Shown here: piece by piece, positions 9,119 to 18,132 of the stretch | Layout: every line of letters starts with the position of its first letter | How positions within the stretch are numbered: the first letter of the stretch is position 1 | Assembly: GCF_006438925.1 (NCBI RefSeq) | Contig: NZ_RCZA01000002.1 | Coordinates: 1 to 64,000, forward strand | Length of the DNA stretch: 64,000 bases | DNA from: Pseudomonas mandelii | Lineage (GTDB): Bacteria; Pseudomonadota; Gammaproteobacteria; Pseudomonadales; Pseudomonadaceae | Direction: 5' to 3' | Translations under genes and position numbers: made by a program | Notes under the pieces: model-generated | The model's database searches: none | Told to the model about the DNA's origin: nothing | What the model saw: the letters and a program-made list of their open reading frames with translations, nothing else

Positions 9119-9739
9119 TTAACGCAGAGCGTTCCATGCAGCGACATATGCCTTGGCGTTTACCGCCACTTCCTCTGGCGTCATGCCCGGTTTGAACAAG
9201 CCGGAACCGAGGCCGAAGCCTTTGACGCCCGCGTCGATAAACACCTGCATGTTGTCCGGCGTGATCCCGCCGACCGGCGCCAGAATCGTTCCCGCTGGCA
9301 GTACCGCGAGCCAGGCTTTGACGACTGCCGGGCCCATCTGCTCGGCCGGGAACATCTTCAGCACGTCCGCCCCTTCGGCCAATGCCGCAAAGGCTTCAGT
9401 CGGTGTCGCCACACCCGGCGACAGGAACAACCCCGCCGCTTTCGCTGCGCGCAACACCTTGGCATCGCTGTGCGGCATGACGATCACCTGACCGCCCGCC
9501 GCTTTCACTTGCTCGACCTGCCCCGGCGTCAACACCGTGCCCGCACCGATCAGGCAATCGGCGGGCAAAGTACTGCGCAGGATGCGGATACTTTCGTACG
9601 GTTCAGGGGAATTGAGCGGCACTTCGATGACGCGAAATCCGGCGGCGTAAAGGACTTCGCCAATGGCTGCCGCTTCTTGCGGGCGCAGGCCACGCAAAAT
9701 CGCGATCAGACCGTTTTGCGCCAATGCTTGCTTGAGCAT
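9119..9739 (-). CDS. dgoA: 2-dehydro-3-deoxy-6-phosphogalactonate aldolase
   Basis: A 206-residue class I aldolase of the KDPG/KDPGal family that splits KDPGal to pyruvate and D-glyceraldehyde-3-phosphate. The Schiff-base lysine is Lys128 (VLKMFPAE) and the catalytic glutamate is Glu39 (VIEVPLNS). It lies 19 bases after dgoK and before dgoD. In E. coli dgoA was once annotated as a fusion with dgoD; here they are separate genes. KDPGal specificity is inferred from the neighbours. Confidence 0.94.
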   Translation of the reverse strand: MLKQALAQNGLIAILRGLRPQEAAAIGEVLYAAGFRVIEVPLNSPEPYESIRILRSTLPADCLIGAGTVLTPGQVEQVKAAGGQVIVMPHSDAKVLRAAKAAGLFLSPGVATPTEAFAALAEGADVLKMFPAEQMGPAVVKAWLAVLPAGTILAPVGGITPDNMQVFIDAGVKGFGLGSGLFKPGMTPEEVAVNAKAYVAAWNALR

Positions 9740-9758
9740 GTCAGACCTCCAGTCAGGT

Positions 9759-10751
9759 TTAACGGGATGGGTTGGGTGTGATCAATCCGGCGGCAACCGC
9801 CAGCTGCCACAAGCCACGTTCGGTGGCCTGCTCGGCCAGGGTCACCCGGGCAAAACCACAGGCGTCGAGCGCCCGGCTGTAGCGGGCACAGAGCTGGGCA
9901 TTACCGATGAGGATGATCGAAGGCAGATGAACGCTGTTGCGTCGGCGTCGCTGAACAGTCGCCAACGCTGACAGTTCATGGCCGATCAACAGACCGGATA
10001 AGTAATCCGGTTGAGCAGTGGCGCTGAGTTCGCCAGTCAACCCGAGGCTGCGGGCACTGAACAATGTCGACAACGGCCCGATCTCGCCGTCCACCGACAG
10101 GGCCACCTGCACACCACGATCAAAGGCTTGGCCATCGAAGGACGCGCCCTTTTGCTGGGTGCGCCCCAGAATGCTGTGCTCGCGGAGCACGGCGAAGACT
10201 TCGCCAGTCATGAAGGTATCGAACTGCACGATGCAGCCGTCGGCCACTTCCACCCATTTCGAATGACTGCCCGGCAGGCCGATCAACAGATCACCACCCG
10301 CCTCGGCCGGTAGATTCTGCAGCACGCCGAGCACTTGGGTTTCTTCGCCGCGCATCACGTTTGGCAAACGAGACCGCTGAATCACGCCCGGCACGATGTG
10401 CACATCGACACCGCGAAGACTGCGAACCGTTTGTAGGGAGATTCCGAGATTGGCGACGTTCGCCGGCGTATCGCGGTAAGCCGCTTCACGCCAACCTTGT
10501 GCGCTGCCAACCATGCCGCACGCAATCACCGGCAAATCGAGCTGCGCGTCGAGCCAGTCACCGCAGGCCTCATCGAAGGCCAGTTCAAAACCGTCGGTAC
10601 ATTCCTGACCCGCGATCATTCGCGGCGTCCTGGGCAGCTGCATGATCCCCGACGATAGCGAACGCTGTTCGAGCACCTGGCCACCCGCGGCGAGTTTGTA
10701 AGCACGTAATGAGGTTGTCCCCCAATCGAGCGCGATCAATTGCGCCAGCAT
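9759..10751 (-). CDS. dgoK: 2-dehydro-3-deoxygalactonokinase
   Basis: A 330-residue kinase that phosphorylates 2-dehydro-3-deoxygalactonate at C6. LIALDWGTTSLRAY is the N-terminal phosphate loop of the DgoK family. The ATG at 10751 is preceded by AGGTGAAGCG as ribosome site; 68 more codons open upstream run through the promoter and are not coding. It is the first gene of the leftward dgoK-dgoA-dgoD series. The promoter, operator and even the ribosome site are near-copies of those before the sugar dehydrogenase at 22.8-23.6 kb. Confidence 0.94.
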   Translation of the reverse strand: MLAQLIALDWGTTSLRAYKLAAGGQVLEQRSLSSGIMQLPRTPRMIAGQECTDGFELAFDEACGDWLDAQLDLPVIACGMVGSAQGWREAAYRDTPANVANLGISLQTVRSLRGVDVHIVPGVIQRSRLPNVMRGEETQVLGVLQNLPAEAGGDLLIGLPGSHSKWVEVADGCIVQFDTFMTGEVFAVLREHSILGRTQQKGASFDGQAFDRGVQVALSVDGEIGPLSTLFSARSLGLTGELSATAQPDYLSGLLIGHELSALATVQRRRRNSVHLPSIILIGNAQLCARYSRALDACGFARVTLAEQATERGLWQLAVAAGLITPNPSR

Positions 10752-10790
10752 CGCTTCACCTGTTTTGTTTATTGGCAGTGAGTGAGCTGG

Positions 10791-10820
10791 ACTATAAACC
10801 CGGACGCAGCAAAATCTCAA
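10791..10820 (-). promoter_or_regulatory. dgoK promoter
   Basis: Reading leftward, TTGAGA (10815-10820) and TATAGT (10791-10796) are 18 bases apart. The -10 is embedded in GGGTTTATAGTC, and TTATATA precedes the -35. The same arrangement occurs at 23738-23767. Expected transcript start is near 10784, giving a leader of about 32 bases. Confidence 0.7.
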
Positions 10821-10834
10821 TATATAAATATCAT

Positions 10835-10849
10835 TCCCATATATTGGGA
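10835..10849. promoter_or_regulatory. Operator-like palindrome upstream of dgoK
   Basis: TCCCA-N5-TGGGA, centred about 58 bases upstream of the inferred transcript start, with the AT-rich TTATATA between it and the -35. The same palindrome is found at the same distance from the -35 before the sugar dehydrogenase gene (23782-23796). The position upstream of the -35 fits an activator. Candidate regulators are the IclR protein at 5.5-6.3 kb or an unlinked protein. Confidence 0.55.
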
Positions 10850-10860
10850 TATAGTTAAAA

Positions 10861-10923
10861 AAAGATCGCAGCCTTCGGCAGCTCCTACGGATAGGTGTGG
10901 AGCTGCCGAAGGCTGCGATCTTT
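10861..10923. repeat. REP hairpin, GCTGCGATCTTT family
   Basis: AAAGATCGCAGCCTTCGGCA... (10861-10885) is exactly complementary to 10899-10923. It lies between the dgoK promoter and the end of the leftward GNAT gene, where it may also stop transcription. Confidence 0.85.
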
Positions 10924-10941
10924 AATAGACGCCGGTTGCGA

Positions 10942-11421
10942 TCAGCCTTCGGCAAACTCCCTCAACACCGCCCCGTCCATCCGATACCGCACCCACTCTT
11001 CCTGCGGCTGCGCACCCAACGACTTGTAGAACTCGATCGCCGGTTTGTTCCAGTCCAGCACGCTCCACTCAAATCGACCGCAGTCATTGGCGCAGGCGAT
11101 TTTCGCCAGGTGACGCAGCAAGGTTTTACCCGCGCCGCCACCGCGTTGTTGGGGGGTGATGTAGAGGTCTTCGAGGTACAGGCAGTTGCTGCCGAGCCAC
11201 GTGGAATAACTGAAGAAGAACACCGCAAAGCCGATTGGCGAGCCATCGCGCAGGCAGATCAGCCCGTGAGCGGTGGCGCCTTCGTTGAACAGGCTGCGCT
11301 CGATGTCGGCGACGCTGGCGATGACTTCGTGGCGGGCACGTTCGTAGTCGGCCAGTTCGGTGATGAACCCGAGGATTTGCGGTGCATCGCTCGGGGTCGC
11401 CGGGCGGATCTCGATCGTCAT
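10942..11421 (-). CDS. GNAT-family N-acetyltransferase
   Basis: A 159-residue acetyltransferase. The motif A acetyl-CoA loop is QQRGGGAGKTLLRHLAKIA, and the C-terminal NKPAIEFYKSLGAQP is typical of motif B. It resembles the diamine acetyltransferase-like branch, but the substrate is not defined. The start MTIEIRPATPSD at 11421 is where similarity begins; the frame is open 20 codons further. It is a single gene, unrelated in function to the flanking dgo operon. Confidence 0.85.
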   Translation of the reverse strand: MTIEIRPATPSDAPQILGFITELADYERARHEVIASVADIERSLFNEGATAHGLICLRDGSPIGFAVFFFSYSTWLGSNCLYLEDLYITPQQRGGGAGKTLLRHLAKIACANDCGRFEWSVLDWNKPAIEFYKSLGAQPQEEWVRYRMDGAVLREFAEG

Positions 11422-11514
11422 GGACGTGCCTTCGTCAAAAGTTGAAAACGCCATACTAAGTCGGCAAGCGGCGCTCGTCACACTGGAAATTCAAAGCTGA
11501 TCCATGGAGCATGT

Positions 11515-11551
11515 GTAGCAGCTGGCGAAGCCTGCGTTCGGCTGCTACAGG
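11515..11551. repeat. Single short REP-like hairpin
   Basis: GTAGCAGCTGGCGAAGCCTG... folds on CGTTCGGCTGCTAC. It is a diverged, single-copy member of the GTAGGAGCTG family lying before the HD-domain gene. Confidence 0.55.
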
Positions 11552-11593
11552 GCTAGGTCGCGGCAAAAGACGTTTTTACTTAACAGGATGTTT

Positions 11594-12247
11594 ATGAACA
11601 CTGATGCTTTCGCGCCACTGCAATTCCTCGCTGCGCAACTGCTGCCCCACGCGCTTGAGCCGTCGGAAGATGGTGCCCATGATCTGTCGCACTTGCAGCG
11701 GGTCTGGCACAACGTGCGTACGCTTCACAGTGAAGAGGGTGGCGATCTTGAGGTGCTGCTGGCGGCGGTGCTCTTGCACGATTGCGTGGCGGTAGAAAAG
11801 AACTCGCCACTGCGTTCTCAGGCGTCACGACTGGCGGCCAAAAAGGCATCGATCACGCTGGCGGGCCTGGCCTGGCCAGACGCAAGAATCAGCGCGGTTG
11901 CCCATGCCATCGAAGCACACAGTTTTTCCGCTAACATCGCGCCAACCACGCTCGAAGCCAAAATTTTGCAGGACGCCGACCGCCTCGATTCCCTCGGCAT
12001 GCTCGGCGTGGCGCGCACCTTTTACATCGCCGGACGTATGGGTAGCGCGTTGTACGACCCGCAGGACCCTGAGGCGAAGGCACGGGAATACGATGACAAA
12101 CGTTTTTGCCTCGACCATTTCCAGACCAAGCTGCTGCACCTGGCGGACGGATTCAAAACGACCACCGGCCAACGTCTGGCGCGGATTCGTCACGAGCGCC
12201 TGAAGGGGTTCATGGAGCTGTTCAAGGAAGAAATAGGCGTCTGCTAA
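11594..12247 (+). CDS. HD-domain phosphohydrolase (YedJ-like)
   Basis: About 217 residues. The metal ligands of the HD family are visible: H in HDLSHLQRVW, HD in LLHDCVAVEK, and D in ILQDADRLDSLG. The family acts as metal-dependent phosphohydrolase on small phosphorylated molecules; the substrate here is unknown. ATG 11594 is preferred over 11588 because AGGA (11585-11588) is correctly spaced only for the former. It stands alone between the GNAT gene and an MFS transporter. Confidence 0.85.
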   Translation: MNTDAFAPLQFLAAQLLPHALEPSEDGAHDLSHLQRVWHNVRTLHSEEGGDLEVLLAAVLLHDCVAVEKNSPLRSQASRLAAKKASITLAGLAWPDARISAVAHAIEAHSFSANIAPTTLEAKILQDADRLDSLGMLGVARTFYIAGRMGSALYDPQDPEAKAREYDDKRFCLDHFQTKLLHLADGFKTTTGQRLARIRHERLKGFMELFKEEIGVC

Positions 12248-12359
12248 AGGCTTTACTCCGGCCAACACTAACCCTGAAATCGATAACCTCAGACCTAACA
12301 TCGACGCCTTGCGTGATAGATAGATGAAGCTCTCTTCTATCGGGTCAAGGAACCGCGTC

Positions 12360-13565
12360 ATGCCTAGCGCAACACCCCAAGTCTCAAGCAGGTTGTTCGG
12401 CCTGTTTTGCCTGGCCAGCTATTTGCTGTCGCTGTCCTATGGCTCGACCTTTTTGCTGTCGTTGTTGATCGGTTCCCGCGGCGGTAACGAGCACGATGCC
12501 GGCAGTGTGATTTCGGCGGCGATGCTCAGTACGTTTGCAGCGGTGATCGTCTCCGGGCACTTGTCCGATTTGCTCGGCGCGGCGCGCTCGATTGCGCTGT
12601 TCGGCGTCTTGCTGGTGGCCGCCAGCCTGGGCTTCGCCTTGGCGCCAGGCTTCGGCAATTTGCTGTTGTTTTTCGGGCTATTGCTGGGGCTGGGTTGGGG
12701 CGTGTTCTACACCCTCGGGCCGATCATCGTGGCGAGTCTGGTAACGCCTGCCCAACGCGCGAAATACTTTGCGCTGTTGTCGGGCAGCATGATGACCGGG
12801 ATCGGCAGCGGTCCCTTGTTAGGCCGCGCTGCCAGTGCCCTCGGGTATCCGATCACCGCGGCGTTTTACCTCGCGGCGCTGGCCAGCCTGATCGGCGTGT
12901 TGCTGTTCTGGCGGTTGGATTCGCAGCTGAAAAAAGCGCCGGCCCACTCGGCGGCGGTGTCGCGAATTTCCTGGTGTGCAGCGGCGCAAGTGCTGTCGTC
13001 CAGAGCGGTGTTTCCGATCATCATGGTCGGGCTTGGCGGTTGTGTTTTCGGCGGTCTGTCGAGTTTTCAAACCAGCTACGCGGCGGCGCGTTCACTCGAC
13101 TATTCACTGTTCTTCCTCGGCTTCATGAGCGCAGCGATCAGCAGCCGCATGCTGATCGCCGGTTTCGTGGTCAAGCGCGACCCGTTCTGGGCGTCCTGCC
13201 TGCTGTCGGGCTTGATGATGGGCTCAATCCTGATGTTCGGGTTTGTCGTCGACGACGGGTTCAGCTACGTGCTGGCGGCGGTGATGCTCGGGGTCGGTTA
13301 CGGGCTGACCTATTCGGTGATCAACGGCCTGGCGGCCAACGAGGCGCCAAACGGCACCACCGCGCAATCCTTGCTGCTGTTCAGCCTGTCCTACTTTATC
13401 GGTGTGTTTGGCTTTCCGTTGCTGGCCGGGAAAATCATCGTGGAACAGGGGATGGCGACGCTGTTGCTCACGGTATTGGCGGTTGCTGTACTGAATTGGC
13501 TGATCAGCGTCGGCCGGCTAGTCTGGCGCCGAGCCGTTACCCGCAAAACGTTGCAGCAGGCCTAG
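12360..13565 (+). CDS. MFS transporter, unknown substrate
   Basis: A 401-residue inner-membrane protein with about 12 hydrophobic helices and a short cytoplasmic A-loop motif (GHLSDLLGAARSIAL). It resembles YfcJ/sugar-efflux-like MFS proteins only loosely. ATG 12360 is chosen because AAGGA lies eight bases upstream; the frame opens 12 codons earlier. It follows the HD gene by 112 bases. No neighbour reveals the substrate. Confidence 0.8.
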   Translation: MPSATPQVSSRLFGLFCLASYLLSLSYGSTFLLSLLIGSRGGNEHDAGSVISAAMLSTFAAVIVSGHLSDLLGAARSIALFGVLLVAASLGFALAPGFGNLLLFFGLLLGLGWGVFYTLGPIIVASLVTPAQRAKYFALLSGSMMTGIGSGPLLGRAASALGYPITAAFYLAALASLIGVLLFWRLDSQLKKAPAHSAAVSRISWCAAAQVLSSRAVFPIIMVGLGGCVFGGLSSFQTSYAAARSLDYSLFFLGFMSAAISSRMLIAGFVVKRDPFWASCLLSGLMMGSILMFGFVVDDGFSYVLAAVMLGVGYGLTYSVINGLAANEAPNGTTAQSLLLFSLSYFIGVFGFPLLAGKIIVEQGMATLLLTVLAVAVLNWLISVGRLVWRRAVTRKTLQQA

Positions 13566-13666
13566 ACCGTTCGTCGTTCATCAGGCACCAATCCAAATCG
13601 GGGGCGGACCAACCCAGATAAGGACTCTAATTAAATGGACCTATCCACATCCATGAAGAGGTAACC

Positions 13667-13921
13667 ATGAACGTCGATAAAAACCTTGAGAAAGAAGTCC
13701 TGACCCGTCTGCTGCATGCCCATCCAAGCGGCATGGGCAAAGAGGTCCTGGACAATTACCGGGGGGAGAAAGTCGTGGCCAGCACCCTCGCCACGCTGCA
13801 GGATCGTGGATTGATCCAGCATGGTCATGTGATCTGCAACGAGGCCGGTGAGCACTCGTTGAACTTGCCGATCAAACTCAATGCCGCAGGGGTTGAGGCG
13901 GCGCGCAAGCTGGACGTCTAA
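13667..13921 (+). CDS. Small conserved hypothetical protein
   Basis: An 84-residue soluble protein (MNVDKNLEKEVLTRLLHAHP...). The pattern of helices followed by a strand turn (LATLQDRGLIQHGHVI) looks like a winged helix, but no family was recognised. GAAGAGG lies nine bases upstream of the ATG. It precedes another small basic protein gene, from which it is separated by a REP doublet. No function can be given. Confidence 0.65.
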   Translation: MNVDKNLEKEVLTRLLHAHPSGMGKEVLDNYRGEKVVASTLATLQDRGLIQHGHVICNEAGEHSLNLPIKLNAAGVEAARKLDV

Positions 13922-13930
13922 TAACGGATG

Positions 13931-14008
13931 TAGGAGCTGGCGAAGCCTGCGATCTTTTGATCTTCAAGCATTCAAAGCAAAAGATCGCAGCCTACAGCAG
14001 CTCCTACG
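13931..14008. repeat. REP doublet, GCTGCGATCTTT family, imperfect
   Basis: TAGGAGCTGGCGAAGCCTGC...GATCTTTT (from 13931) is inverted as AAAAGATCGCAGCCTACAGC...CTCCTA (to about 14008), with several mismatches in the middle of the arms. Confidence 0.8.
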
Positions 14009-14026
14009 AGCAGCAGGAGAAATCCC

Positions 14027-14407
14027 ATGCCTCGTGGAAGCAAAGACAAATACACCGCCGAGCAGAAGCGCAAGGCCGAGCACATCGAAGAGAGCTACGA
14101 GCACAAAGGTGTCTCGAAAGAAGAAGCCGAAGCCCGAGCCTGGGCGACCGTGAACAAACAGTCGGGTGGCGGTGAGCGCAAAGGTGGGGCCGGCCGCAAG
14201 AAACCCGCAAGTGCCAAGTCGCAAGATCGCCAGGAATCAGCTCGTCGTGCGGTGGCCAGCCGTGAAGGTCATTCGCGTAACAGCAAGGCTTCGCGCGAAA
14301 CCCAGACCGTCGACAGTTTGATGAAAGAAGCCCGGGCGAAGAAGATTCCGGGACGGTCGGGCATGCGCAAGCAGGCGTTGATCGAGGCGTTGCGCAAGGC
14401 TGGGTAA
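14027..14407 (+). CDS. Small basic protein with Rho-N/SAP-like C-terminus
   Basis: A 126-residue, lysine- and arginine-rich protein. The first 50 residues (YTAEQKRKAEHIEESYEHKG) resemble proteins often labelled plasmid-stabilisation or ChaB-like; a Gly/Lys-rich linker follows. The last 35 residues (TVDSLMKEARAKKIPGRSGM) look like a Rho N-terminal or SAP nucleic-acid-binding fold. No toxin or antitoxin partner lies nearby, so the stabilisation label is probably only historic. AGCAGGAG lies upstream of the ATG. A nucleic-acid-binding role is inferred. Confidence 0.7.
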   Translation: MPRGSKDKYTAEQKRKAEHIEESYEHKGVSKEEAEARAWATVNKQSGGGERKGGAGRKKPASAKSQDRQESARRAVASREGHSRNSKASRETQTVDSLMKEARAKKIPGRSGMRKQALIEALRKAG

Positions 14408-14439
14408 GGTCGGGATTGATGGTGAATCTTATGGCCCCA

Positions 14440-14512
14440 TCGCGAGCAAGCTCGCTCCCACAGGGGATTTGTGTTGTTCACAGATTCTGTGTGGGAGCGA
14501 GCTTGCTCGCGA
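14440..14512. repeat. REP doublet, GAGCTTGCTCGC family, reversed order
   Basis: TCGCGAGCAAGCTCGCTCCC... (14440-14462) and its exact complement (14490-14512). The two units face in the opposite sense to most other doublets here, with TGTGGG at the inner ends. Confidence 0.88.
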
Positions 14513-14522
14513 AAGCGTCAGA

Positions 14523-15452
14523 TCAGGCGCCAAAGGTCTTGCGGATCAACTCATCCACCTCGGCAATCCCCGGCGAAGTCGCCGGCCCCCATCGAGTGAC
14601 CGCCAACGCAGCCGCCGCATTAGCCCGCCGCGCCGCGTCAACCGGTACCAATCCTTGCGCCAACCCGGCCACAAATACCCCGGCATGCGCATCCCCCGCA
14701 CCATTGCTGTCCACCGCCTCAACCTTGAAACCCGGCACATGCTGGCAGTCTCCACGCTGGCTGATCCAGCACCCTTGCGGGCCGTCACGAACCACCATCA
14801 ACACGTCGGCCGGCAGGTGATCGGCCAACCGGTTCAACGCCTCGGCAATGTCCGCCGCACCGGTAAACTTCAACGCCTCGACACTGTTGCTGGTCCACAA
14901 ATCGATGCGCGCCAGCAAGGCTTGCATCAACGGCTCATCCGGCGAATCCACCAGCGGGCCCGGATCGAACACCACGTTGATCCCCCTCGGTAAATCCAGG
15001 ACCCAATCCACCAGCGCCTGGGCTTTGCCGCCATGCAGCAGGCTGTAGCCGCTGACGTAGACATAGTCACCCGCCTCGGCCGGCACGCTGGACAAATCCT
15101 CGGCCGTCAGCTCACCTTCCGCACCGATATGGGAAATGAAACTGCGCTCGGCCGACGCTTCGGTCAACGCGACGCACAATCCCGTATCCCGTTCGGCGCG
15201 GTGAGTGATGCCGATCCGAATGCCTTCAGCCTTCATCGCCTCGCGCGCCAGATCGCCGAAACGCCCGGTACCGTGGCGCCCGAGGTAAACCACCGGCAAG
15301 CCATTACGCTGGGCGGCAGCCATCACATTGAAGCCGCCGCCAGCCTCGAAACTGGCGGATTGCGCCAGCACGTCGCCGCCCGAATGCGGCAGTTTATCCA
15401 CGGCCATGACCAGGTCGATCATGACCTGGCCGGTGTGCAGCAATCTAGGCAT
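14523..15452 (-). CDS. PfkB-family sugar kinase (YegV-like)
   Basis: A 309-residue ribokinase-family enzyme. The N-terminal substrate region shows the FEAGGGFNVMAAAQ di-glycine motif, and the C-terminal DSNGAGDAHAG holds the catalytic Asp and anion hole. It is last in a four-gene leftward set with a GntR regulator, an ADP-ribosylglycohydrolase-family protein and an NCS1 permease, and its start overlaps the permease stop by eight bases. The set parallels E. coli yegTUVW. The likely role is phosphorylating a ribose-type sugar released by the hydrolase. Confidence 0.85.
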   Translation of the reverse strand: MPRLLHTGQVMIDLVMAVDKLPHSGGDVLAQSASFEAGGGFNVMAAAQRNGLPVVYLGRHGTGRFGDLAREAMKAEGIRIGITHRAERDTGLCVALTEASAERSFISHIGAEGELTAEDLSSVPAEAGDYVYVSGYSLLHGGKAQALVDWVLDLPRGINVVFDPGPLVDSPDEPLMQALLARIDLWTSNSVEALKFTGAADIAEALNRLADHLPADVLMVVRDGPQGCWISQRGDCQHVPGFKVEAVDSNGAGDAHAGVFVAGLAQGLVPVDAARRANAAAALAVTRWGPATSPGIAEVDELIRKTFGA

Positions 15453-16911
15453 GAGCGTTCTCGGTCATCGCGGCGCGGCGATCCTTGGCCCCGCCGAGTA
15501 CAAAATAAATGCCGCCGGCCACCAGGAACGTCACGATCCAGCCGAGGCCGTTATGGCCCAGCCAGGAGTCGGACAGGAAGCCGCGGAACCACACGGTTTG
15601 TTCGGTCGTACCGATGGTGGTGAAGCTGAAGCCCAACACGATTGCCACCGCCCACGCACCGAAGGCGCGCCACTCGACACCGCCGCTGTACCAGTAAGCG
15701 CTGCTCGGGCTGACGTCCAGCAGGTCTTTGGGGCTGTAGTAGTGACGGTGAATCAGGTCGACGACGAAGATCCCGACCCACGCGGTGATCGGCACGGCCA
15801 GCAGCGAAATGAAGGTAATGAACGGGCCGTAGAAACTGTCGGCGATCAGCATGAAATAGATCGAGCCGGCGAAGATCGCGACGATGTCGACGACCACCGC
15901 GTAAACGCGTTTGACCTTCAGGCCGAGGGTCAGCGTGGTCAAACCGGCGGAGTACACCGACAGGTTGTTTGACAGCAGCAGCCCGCCAAACGCGGTGATC
16001 AGGTACGGCACGGCCATCCAGGTCGGCAGCATGTCGCGGATCGCGATGATCGGGTCGGTGGCCGAGGCCAGGTCATTGTTGCCCACTGACAGCAGGCCGC
16101 CGAGGGTGATCAGCAGCACCAGCGGAATCCCCGCACCGAACGCTGCCGACGCCACCAGGCGCACGGCTTTGACGCTGCGATGCTGGTAGCGCGACATGTC
16201 GGCACCGGCGTTGGCCCAACCGATCCCGGTGCCGGCAGCCATGGTGCCAACGCCGATGATCATTGCGCTCAGCGGTGCCGGCGTGGCATTGAACACCGCG
16301 CTCCAGTCGATGGTGGCGCAGAGGAAGCCGCCGACCACAATGTTCAGCGCGCCGAACACGTAGGTTGCCCACTTCTGGATCACCAGCAAGGTGGCGTGAC
16401 CGAGGCCCGACACCGACAGGGTCAGCAGCACGAAAATCGCAATGAAGATCAACGTCAGCACAGGTGCGCTTTTGGCTTCCACCGGCGAGCCGAACAGGAT
16501 CGAGCACAGCGACAACAACACGAATGCGGCGGTGGTGGTGTTGACCGTTTCCCAGCCCAGACGCGACATCAGCGAGACCAGGGTCGGACCGATGTTGCCG
16601 CGTACACCGAAGATCGCTCGCGACAACGTCAGGCTCGGTGCGCGACCACGGCGACCGGCAATGGAGATGATCCCGACCACTGCGAAGGAGCCTGCAGCAC
16701 CCAGGATCGCGACGATGATCGCCTGCCAGATCGCCAAGCCGCGAAAGGCGACAAGGGTCGCGCCCAGCGGCAGGCCGAGGATGGAGATGTTGGCGGCAAA
16801 CCAGACCCAGAACAGTTGCAACGGATGACCGTTGCACTCCGCTTCCGGCACCGGCTCGATGCCTCGGGTTTCCAGTTGCCCGGCGCTTTGCCCGGCGTTT
16901 GATGAACTCAT
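15445..16911 (-). CDS. NCS1-family purine/cytosine-type permease
   Basis: A 488-residue protein with about 12 membrane helices. LQLFWVWFAANISILGLPLG and the GWANAGADMSRYQ loop are typical of CodB-like NCS1 carriers for nucleobases, allantoin or thiamine-type compounds. It occupies the place of the MFS nucleoside carrier YegT in the E. coli yegTUVW cluster. It lies 222 bases after the ADP-ribosylglycohydrolase gene with a REP doublet between. A nucleobase- or nucleoside-like substrate is inferred from the family and context. Confidence 0.87.
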   Translation of the reverse strand: MSSSNAGQSAGQLETRGIEPVPEAECNGHPLQLFWVWFAANISILGLPLGATLVAFRGLAIWQAIIVAILGAAGSFAVVGIISIAGRRGRAPSLTLSRAIFGVRGNIGPTLVSLMSRLGWETVNTTTAAFVLLSLCSILFGSPVEAKSAPVLTLIFIAIFVLLTLSVSGLGHATLLVIQKWATYVFGALNIVVGGFLCATIDWSAVFNATPAPLSAMIIGVGTMAAGTGIGWANAGADMSRYQHRSVKAVRLVASAAFGAGIPLVLLITLGGLLSVGNNDLASATDPIIAIRDMLPTWMAVPYLITAFGGLLLSNNLSVYSAGLTTLTLGLKVKRVYAVVVDIVAIFAGSIYFMLIADSFYGPFITFISLLAVPITAWVGIFVVDLIHRHYYSPKDLLDVSPSSAYWYSGGVEWRAFGAWAVAIVLGFSFTTIGTTEQTVWFRGFLSDSWLGHNGLGWIVTFLVAGGIYFVLGGAKDRRAAMTENAHA

Positions 16912-17038
16912 GTGAAATGCTCCTGTTGCCTTTGTTGTGGTTGTGGGCAGTTTCGGAAGTCGTCATAACATCCCGGCGGTCCTGGCCGTATTCGTGCTTT
17001 CCGTTGCGGGTGAAAGAATTTGAGTGCGCAGCGCGTCC

Positions 17039-17120
17039 TTCGCGAGCAGGCTCGCTCCCACAGGTACGGCGCGTCCCTTAAGGTTTGCACTATCCCTGTG
17101 GGAGCGAGCCTGCTCGCGAA
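17039..17120. repeat. REP doublet, GAGCCTGCTCGC family, reversed order
   Basis: Exact 25-base arms 17039-17063 and 17096-17120 (TTCGCGAGCAGGCTCGCTCC... and complement). It lies inside the yeg-like gene set, between the permease and the hydrolase gene. Confidence 0.9.
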
Positions 17121-17133
17121 AGCGTCAGTCCAG

Positions 17134-18132
17134 TCAACGCAAAGCTAAAAGCCCCTGCACCAACGGTTCCAGCTCCAGATGGTTAACGGTTTTGACCTTG
17201 TCGATCATTGCCGCCGGCCAACTCTCAAGGCCCAGGCAGGCCCCGAGCATGGCACCGAGAATCGCCGCGATGGTGTCAGTGTCACCGCCAAGGCTCGCGG
17301 CCATGCACAGCGCTTCGAAAGCGTTCATTTCGCCTATGGCCACTTGCTGGGCCAGGGCAAACGAGACCACTACCGATTCCTGTGAAGCCACCGAAGTGCC
17401 GATCACGTCGTACATCAAATCCGCCAGCAATGCCTTGTCGCTGTCGACACTGATGGTCCGCGCCCAGCTGATGCGCGAGGCGATGCGTCCGCCAGCCACC
17501 CAGTAACCGTGGCTTTCAGCTTGCTGAGCGATTTGCTGGCCGAGGTTCAACGCCTCGCCCAGGTCCATGCCGTTGATACCGGCCGAAACCACCGCCGCCA
17601 CCGCCGCCGCGCTGGAAATGCCCAGCGTGGTGTTGTGGGTGACCTGGCAAGCCTGCACGACAGCGTCGATGAAACGCTCAGGGTGGGCGACATCCGCCGC
17701 GATCCCGATCGGCGTGATGCGCATTGCCGCGCCATTGGTGGTGCCGTAGCGCCCCGCTTCTTCCGGCGAGTGGCCGGCGAGGATCATTTCGATGGCACGC
17801 TTTGTCGAAGGGCCGAGCAAGTCTTGCGAGCCCTTGGCCTGCATCGCGGCTTCCCATTCGATCAACCGTTGGGCGAGCACCGACGGTTCGATCCGGCCCT
17901 CGCCTTCAACCAGCAATTGGCCGACCAGAATCGCCTGTTCGGTGTCATCGGTGATCGAGCCTTTGAGCATGTTGGCGGCGATCGGTTGATCGGGGCCCGC
18001 ATCTTCCAGGCCAGTGATCTCGCCGAAGCGCACCTTGATCTCGGCACGGCTCAGCGATTGAGTTGGCATGCCCAGCGCATCGCCCAGGGCCAGTCCGTAG
18101 AACGCGCCGAGGGCACGGTTGAGCGCGGTCAC
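17134..18132 (-). CDS. ADP-ribosylglycohydrolase-family protein (YegU-like)
   Basis: A 332-residue protein. Metal-binding signatures of the DraG/ARH fold are visible: GLALGDALGMPTQS near the N-terminus, SITDDTEQAILVG, and GGDTDTIAAILGAMLGA near the C-terminus. The family cleaves N-glycosidic bonds of ADP-ribosylated proteins or small ribosides. The start is GTG 18132, which overlaps the GntR stop by four bases (GTGA), so the two are translationally coupled. The neighbouring permease and sugar kinase suggest a small riboside rather than a protein as substrate. Confidence 0.87.
   Translation of the reverse strand: MTALNRALGAFYGLALGDALGMPTQSLSRAEIKVRFGEITGLEDAGPDQPIAANMLKGSITDDTEQAILVGQLLVEGEGRIEPSVLAQRLIEWEAAMQAKGSQDLLGPSTKRAIEMILAGHSPEEAGRYGTTNGAAMRITPIGIAADVAHPERFIDAVVQACQVTHNTTLGISSAAAVAAVVSAGINGMDLGEALNLGQQIAQQAESHGYWVAGGRIASRISWARTISVDSDKALLADLMYDVIGTSVASQESVVVSFALAQQVAIGEMNAFEALCMAASLGGDTDTIAAILGAMLGACLGLESWPAAMIDKVKTVNHLELEPLVQGLLALR

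Noticed and set aside
14027..14407. Toxin-antitoxin or plasmid maintenance locus
   Set aside because: The protein resembles genes loosely labelled plasmid stabilisation, but no toxin, antitoxin or replication gene is adjacent.
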